A model generated the notes under the pieces. It was not told the origin of the DNA. It worked only from the letters and a program-made list of their open reading frames with translations, and ran no database searches. Positions 58,947-64,000 of a stretch of DNA of 64,000 nt are shown piece by piece. Position 1 is the first letter of the stretch, and every line of letters begins with the position of its first letter. The stretch is from assembly GCF_907165205.1 (NCBI RefSeq), contig NC_058190.1, forward strand, positions 37,785,345 through 37,849,344, written 5' to 3'. Both the position numbers and the translations under genes were made by a program. Source of the DNA: Coccinella septempunctata (Eukaryota > Arthropoda > Insecta > Coleoptera > Coccinellidae).

Positions 58947-59959
58947 ATTCAAAAACTCATTTGTGAAAATCGTATAATCTGTTTTAATTTTAATTCATCC
59001 TAGTGAAAACGATGCAATAGTTATTTAATCAACTAGGTTATTAATGAGAGCGATTATTGATTGAGATATTTAGTTAATGTTCGAGATCATTAATCGCTCA
59101 ATTAATAAACGAGTTGATTACAAGAATTTTCCGTCGACCACATTTTGAATTGAATGTGAATTCTTGATTGCAAAAATTTTCTATCGATACCTAGTAAAAT
59201 TTGACACCTTATAAATTTTTTATGTTCATATAGGAATGTTGATATTATTTATGCGGCCAATCGAACAATTTGAGAAGTCCATAGAGGGCATATTCGAGTT
59301 GTGGTATTTTGAGTAAATCACATTGATATCGTTCCCTATAATATGAATTAAAGAATGTGTGGAGCTGGTGGAAGCTGGAGTTGTAGTACACTATAGTCCA
59401 TTCAAGAATGATTGACATCCCAGTAGGTCTTGAAAGTACAGACGCAGCTTAATATCTGATCACAAAATATCTTCAATAATTTCTGTAGTTTCACTCACAG
59501 AACAGGAATATACAAATATAACCTAAACAAGTATTTGGAAAAAATACTACCAACCTGAATTTCGCAAAACAAAATTTCCACTTATGAGCTATTACCAACT
59601 TAAATTCGATTTTTCATAGCCACCCAAGACGTCAATCATTCTTGAATGAACTATATATATATTGATTACTCTCTAACCATCATAATTTTTCTGCAACCTG
59701 CACAACTCATCTCTTCTCAATTCACCTGCTAGGTACTACGAAAAACAATGCGACATACAAATAAAATAATTATTTGGGAAGCTGCTGAATACTTCTATGT
59801 TCGATTACCCATGACAATAATGCATTAATAGGAAATTAACCAATAAAAGGTTTCATTAACAGCTAATGTCGTGTACGTTAAACAGTGCTTTTATCAAGAG
59901 GTCTGCGGAAAATCAAGTTTTTGGTTCATTATTGTAAAAAAAAATTATCCAGTGTAGAT
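58947..59959. other. AT-rich sequence, nothing recognised
   Basis: About 1 kb without motifs or clear repeats. Confidence 0.4.
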
Positions 59960-60840
59960 TGTGTGCCATTTTGGTTGACACTGCACTGTATCTCAGCTAT
60001 TATTAAAGATAGAGACCTGCGGTATTCGCCACCCTGTAACACTTTTGTGAAACTCTTAAAGCCACAAACAGAAGTATTCCAACTACTTTTGTTCCTGAAA
60101 TACAGGGCGACAACGAAAATGTTCTCTTTAGGAGGTGTTTTTATTTCTCAGGCCCTGCATAATATACAGAAAATGAAAACTGCTTACAATAGATATTTTT
60201 GCATAAAACTCAATTGCGAAATAAAAATTTTTTTTAGAGCACTGCTTTCAAGATTGGACACAAACCCTGTATATTTTAACGTGAAATTTTGCTATTTTTT
60301 TCTATATACATTGACATATCATAACCTAATCATCAATAAATACTAGCTTCAAAAATCAGAAAAAATCCATATTTATTTTTGTTTTTTTAATAGCAGGCAA
60401 TGAATTCTTTTACACATGCATTTAATTATCACTTTTTTGAAACTATATGTGATTCAAACCAATTTATTTAATCATATTTCAAACATAAACTTAAAATATC
60501 ACTCTTTAGTATTCCATTTAGAAAATACCAAGTTTGTGCCCAATCTCAAAAACAGTTCTTCAAAAAAAAATTTAATAACGCCACTGACTTTTATGTGAAA
60601 ATATCTATTATAAGCAGTGTTCCTTCTTTTCTTATACGGGACGTGAGAAATAATAACATCTCCCAAAGTGAACATATTCGTTTTCGCCCGGTATTTCAAA
60701 ACAAAAGTTTTGTTTTGAAATATTTTTGTTTGTGGCTTTTAAAGTTTTACAGAAAAGTGATACAGGGTAGCGAAAACCGCATGTCTCTATTTTTAATAAT
60801 AGCTGAGATACAGTGCAGTCTCAACCAAAATGGGAGACAA
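59960..60840. mobile_element. Foldback element (about 0.88 kb) with about 330-bp arms
   Basis: Left arm 59960-60310 and right arm 60500-60840 are inverted copies. Left: CATTTTGGTTGACACTGCAC, TATCTCAGCTATTATTAAA, then CACCCTGTA. Right, inverted: CATTTTGGTTGAGACTGCAC, TATCTCAGCTATTATTAAA, CTACCCTGTA. Further shared blocks are AAAGCCACAAACA, AGAACA/GAACATATTCG-like and GGACACAAACC/GGGCACAAACT. A 27-bp palindrome of AAAACAAAAGTTTTGTTTT type sits in the right arm at about 60697-60723. The 153-codon frame at 59885-60346 is read-through of the arm and not a gene. Confidence 0.7.
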
Positions 60841-62201
60841 TGTACCTACATATTATTCTACTGACCCAGCAACCTTTTCAGATTTACATTTTGAAATGTA
60901 TATTCCAGAAAAAAGTTTTCAGATAATATAAAGGGAATAGGAAATTCAAATATAATATAATAAAATAGAAAAAATGGACAAAAAATACTGAATTTGAGGA
61001 ACTTTTCTACGGTGAATTTATCGCTGAATGAGGATATGTTGCTACATAAATTTCGAGATTTCAATTTTGAATAATTATAATATTAGTTTGCACTTCTAAG
61101 CTGCGCAGGAAATTTTTAAAACTCCTCTTATTTGCATGTTTTTCTCGTTCGATCGAAATCCAACGAGGAAATGTAATCGACTATAGCATAAAAATGCTGT
61201 TGAATTCCGAGTTTCTGCTCTAAAAAGAATCCCATCTCCCACCAGCGGGCTTAAATTTTTTCCTGCTCGAAATGGTTTTCTATAATCCGCTGGATTCGGA
61301 TAGAATCTTCCCATTTTTCCAACATTTTTTCCACTGACCCACTAATGGAGAAGAAGAGCTGCGTTCGGAAAATATTCCTAGCTAAGTATTAAAATTCACG
61401 AGGGGTATTTGGAGATAAAAATGAATAATGGTCCGTTTTCTATCTTAATGATTTCGGATTCTTTTTTGGGGCGATATAATTTATGTTCGCGACGGCACAA
61501 AGAATGGATTTCTCAGGGATTACCCAGAACGGAAGGTCATATGAGGGAGAGAAATTAAATGGACCGAAGGGGTGCCTTCATCTCCTATTGTTGGAGCTCA
61601 GCCGCAATAAAGACGTGAAAATCGACAGGATTAGGTCTGGTCGATCGTTCCGGATCAGCATTGTTAAGAAAGTAATTAGCTAGTCCTCGATCATTATTAT
61701 CGGACTCAATTCTGAACAAGAAATTGAATTCAGTGGGGAGAACGCAAGAAGGATTTCCTTCACAACCATATGTGAAGTTCCCACCTATAGCAGAACAACC
61801 GGAAGGAAATATCTGATTGTGTATTCAGACATCGAGTGAAAATACAGGGTGAGTAATGAAGAGGTCATCTACTAGGTGTTTTGGGAGAATTAGGGTAGCA
61901 GAGCCAGAGAAAATAAGGGGGCTTTGGGGTTGTGCCCAGAGGGCCTAAAAAGATTAGAGAATATACTTCTAAACGAAGACAGTAGAAAATATGGTCTAAA
62001 GCAGCCAAAAAATAAAATCTCGAAAACATTATTATTTTACCATGAAACCTACAATTGTTTTATTATTTTTTGAGCACATTTTTCAATGAATTTTTTTTCA
62101 CGATGGGTATAACGTTATAGATATGAAATATGGACGAGGACATTGGAGTTGAAAATTCACGTATAGTAGTAGACTAAGGAATGAGCAAAACATTATATCT
62201 A
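60841..62201. other. Sequence without recognised genes
   Basis: About 1.36 kb. A TA|CAGGGTGAGTAATG terminus is at 61845. Frames of 66-72 codons show no motif. Confidence 0.4.
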
Positions 62202-62249
62202 CAGGGTGAGTCTTTGACTGGTACAAATATTTTAACACTAGATTCTTGA

Positions 62250-62510
62250 TATCGATTGAAATTCATTCTGAGAGGAAAATTGAATTTCGTCTGATGAAGG
62301 AGTCTGATATAGATTCCGAAACGTTACAATATAAAATTATAATTTCATTTTCAGTTCATTGTCAGGCAACAATTTTTTCTAGTTGATTTGCTCCTGACAA
62401 ATTAGTGCAAGAATTTAAGCATAAGCATTATTTTCTTTCATTTCTTTCATTTTTTAATTGATTTTGTTTCAGAGATTGGGAGTGAAAACCTTAAAAAGAT
62501 TCAGGAAAAG
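62250..62510 (+). mobile_element. 261-bp insertion carrying a hammerhead-like motif, 11-bp target duplication
   Basis: Flanked by TAGATTCTTGA (62239-62249) and TAGATTTTTGA (62511-62521), one mismatch. Other family A copies have the joined sequence without the insert. It contains the hammerhead-like motif at 62291-62325 and then family E sequence (GCTCCTGACAAATTAGTGCA, GAGATTGGGAGTGAAAACCT). The long, imperfect duplication argues for target-primed or similar retro-insertion rather than cut-and-paste. Confidence 0.65.
62291..62327 (+). ncRNA. Hammerhead-ribozyme-like motif
   Basis: CTGATGA (62291-62297), an extra A, stem II GGAGTC/GATTCC (62299-62304, 62312-62317; one G-U pair), GAA, ACGT (2-bp stem III), T at 62325, then AC pairing with the upstream GT, with scattered further pairs. 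It has the same architecture as 39414-39451 despite an unrelated stem II sequence. Confidence 0.45.
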
Positions 62511-63190
62511 TAGATTTTTGAGGTCAGAAGAAACATTTTTTTCTATACCATTTTTCCCTAATTAAGTTTTCATAATGAGCTATTCCATCTCTGGAAAAAC
62601 AGAATTACCTTCAGAAAAAATAGCTAAATCTGTGACACTAAGTACACATCTGTGGATCTTTTAAACAAAGTTTTATTCGGCCAAAGTAACAAACTTTTCA
62701 AATTGATTTGGTTGATTTTTGTACATCAAATCACCTGAAAACGGCGCAATATACGAGAAAATATAAAGAAAACTCATTTTCCAAACGTTCAAATATTCAT
62801 TATATAGCGTCCACCTTAGTTTTAAGAGTTGGGTTCGTTGAATTTTCGGTATTTTAATGGTAGTAATGGTCATAATGAGAAAACTGAAAAGCATAGGTAA
62901 TATCATGGATATCAAGGATTTCGAAACAAAAATTAAAATTAAATTAAATAATAATAATAAATTAAATTAAATTTTTTTCAATCAAATAAATGAAAAATTT
63001 TATTCCGAAATTCATTTAATTTGATGAAACCGTTTGTGCGATAGAACTAAAAATACATTTTTATGGTTTTTCAACAGAATGTATCTTTTAAACCGAGCCG
63101 ATTAGGAAAAAATGGTACAGGAAAAAAGTATTCCTTTTGATTTCAAGAATCTAGTGTTAAAATATTTGTACGAGTCAAAGAGTCACCCTG

Positions 63191-63848
63191 TTGATATAAT
63201 GTTGGAATAAAGAAACAGGCTAGGTAATGAAAAACAAAATTTCTGAAACAGGGTTGGGTTATCAAAAAATATTATTTCATCTCAAGTATCGAAAAATATT
63301 TCCGAAATTCGGAATTGTACTTGCTGAACACCTTGCTTAGCAATACTGCACAATTTGAAGTGGAACTCCGAAAAATCACCATACGTAGACTTGGAGATTC
63401 CATGAAACACATTCAATTTAAAAACCGTTCATCTTTCTATTTGGGAAGGCCAAAATTGACTGCATCGTCTGTAGATTTCCACCTCATATATCAGTGGAAA
63501 AGGTACGTGTTCCAAGAATATTTCCAGGCAACTTCAGTAGAACTTTGAAAATCGCAATTAATTCATAATAGGTATTCAGAACTCGTCTGAGCTTTCAGAG
63601 ATTTTCTTAATGTGTACATCGCATAGCCGCAGGAGTTTATTTCGCTCTATATAAGTTTCCACTCGTCTAGTCACGCCCCTATTCACACAAAACTTGATTC
63701 AAGTTTTACATAAGCGATATTGAAACTTTGTCAAAGTTCCTTCAATTTTGGTAGTTAAAATTGTACACTTGAATTCTCGTTTTTCCACAGCAATGTAGGA
63801 TCTAGCAATTCGACTTTAAAGTGCCTTAATTCATCATATCATTATGGT
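63191..63848. other. Sequence without recognised genes
   Basis: About 0.65 kb. A 77-codon frame at 63315-63548 has no motif; nothing else was seen. Confidence 0.4.
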
Positions 63849-64000
63849 ATGAAGTTTTATTTCCGGCTCAATAGATCACTGAGGGTTGCAACAGGAGATA
63901 TAATTTCTAATCAGACTGTAATAGGCGGACAGCACCTTCGTGGTTTGAAAGCTCGTAGACGGGTACAGCAACCCAGCTTGAATAGAGAGCAGAGTCAACA
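63849..64000 (+). pseudogene. Tc1-like transposase fragment, cut by window end
   Basis: Open from the ATG at 63849 to the window end. ATGDIISNQTVIGGQHLRGL then KARRRVQQPSLNREQSQ matches the second DNA-binding helix and linker of Tc1-type transposases (typical ISxxTVRRRLxxxGLxARRPxxxPxLTxxH). The RRRL position reads IGGQHL, suggesting changes. The catalytic domain would lie beyond the window. It is a different lineage from the copy at 1-907. Confidence 0.55.

Larger units (their letters stand above)
62202..63190. mobile_element. Repeat family A, copy 4: complete MITE with both ends
   Basis: TA|CAGGGTGAGTCTTTGACTGG at 62202, with the inverse CGAGTCAAAGAGTCACCCTG ending at 63190 (followed by TT). 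The inverted ends are about 46 bp and share ACAAATATTTTAACACTAGA. The interior matches copies 1-3 in inverse orientation. It carries a 261-bp insertion (62250-62510) absent from the other copies. Tc1/mariner-type ends; no transposase. Confidence 0.82.

Noticed and set aside
59885..60346. 153-codon plus-strand open frame
   Set aside because: It lies in the left arm of a foldback element; the right arm carries the same sequence inverted without an equivalent frame, and no protein motif is visible.
1..64000. CRISPR arrays, tRNA or rRNA genes, bacterial operons
   Set aside because: No regularly spaced direct repeats, no tRNA-like cloverleaf with intact A and B boxes, and no rRNA sequence were noticed; the window is eukaryotic.

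Overview
This window looks like a piece of an insect nuclear genome, probably a beetle or another holometabolous insect. It is strongly AT-rich, carries an insect-type neurexin-1 exon with consensus splice sites, and is packed with metazoan transposons (Tc1, mariner, Tigger/pogo-like, TTAA-targeting MITEs, CR1-like and RTE-like LINEs, a solo LTR). There is no bacterial gene organisation. The order assignment is an inference; nothing here fixes the species.

The only confident host gene is on the + strand. A signal peptide plus first laminin-G (LNS1) domain of neurexin-1 is encoded at 9857-10450, ending in a GTGAGT donor. A 54-nt microexon at 26005-26058 has an acceptor, a donor and matching phase, and is the best candidate for the next or an alternative exon. 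If so, 10451-26004 is one 15.5-kb intron and the sequence after 26058 is a further intron of at least 38 kb. Almost everything else then lies inside neurexin introns or the 5' flank.

Layout. 1-1122: decayed Tc1 element. 1.3-1.9 kb: repeat family A. 3.7-6.1 kb: foldback family F. 6.9-9.7 kb: foldback family B with two younger MITEs nested in it, ending about 200 bp before the neurexin start codon. 9.7-10.45 kb: neurexin exon. 10.7-11.1 kb: RNase H relic. 13.2-19.9 kb: a mirror-symmetric composite of two foldback elements flanking inverted copies of an RNase H gene fragment; the left foldback is split by a nearly intact CR1-like LINE. 19.9-20.2 kb: LINE tail relic. 24.5-25.0 kb: MITE family D. 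27.2-28.8 kb: family B split by a Tigger-like derivative. 30.4-32.4 kb: mixed transposase, RNase H and reverse transcriptase relics. 34.1-34.8 kb: foldback family E. 35.2-36.5 kb: Tigger-like HTH relic. 37.9 and 49.8 kb: family H. 40.8-41.8 kb: mariner. 41.9, 46.7 and 62.2 kb: family A. 45.8 kb: family B. 48.4 and 51.5 kb: family I. 51.2 and 52.9 kb: TTAA-flanked MITEs. 54.2-55.5 kb: solo LTR. 56.9-58.8 kb: a LINE with an open 602-codon reverse transcriptase frame. 60.0-60.8 kb: foldback. 63.8 kb to the end: second Tc1 fragment.

The most interesting unexplained signal is a set of six hammerhead-ribozyme-like motifs (CTGANGA, stem II, GAAAC, tiny stem III) at 20.6, 25.5, 34.6, 39.4, 58.9 and 62.3 kb. 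One lies inside a discrete 261-bp insertion with an 11-bp target-site duplication in a family A MITE.
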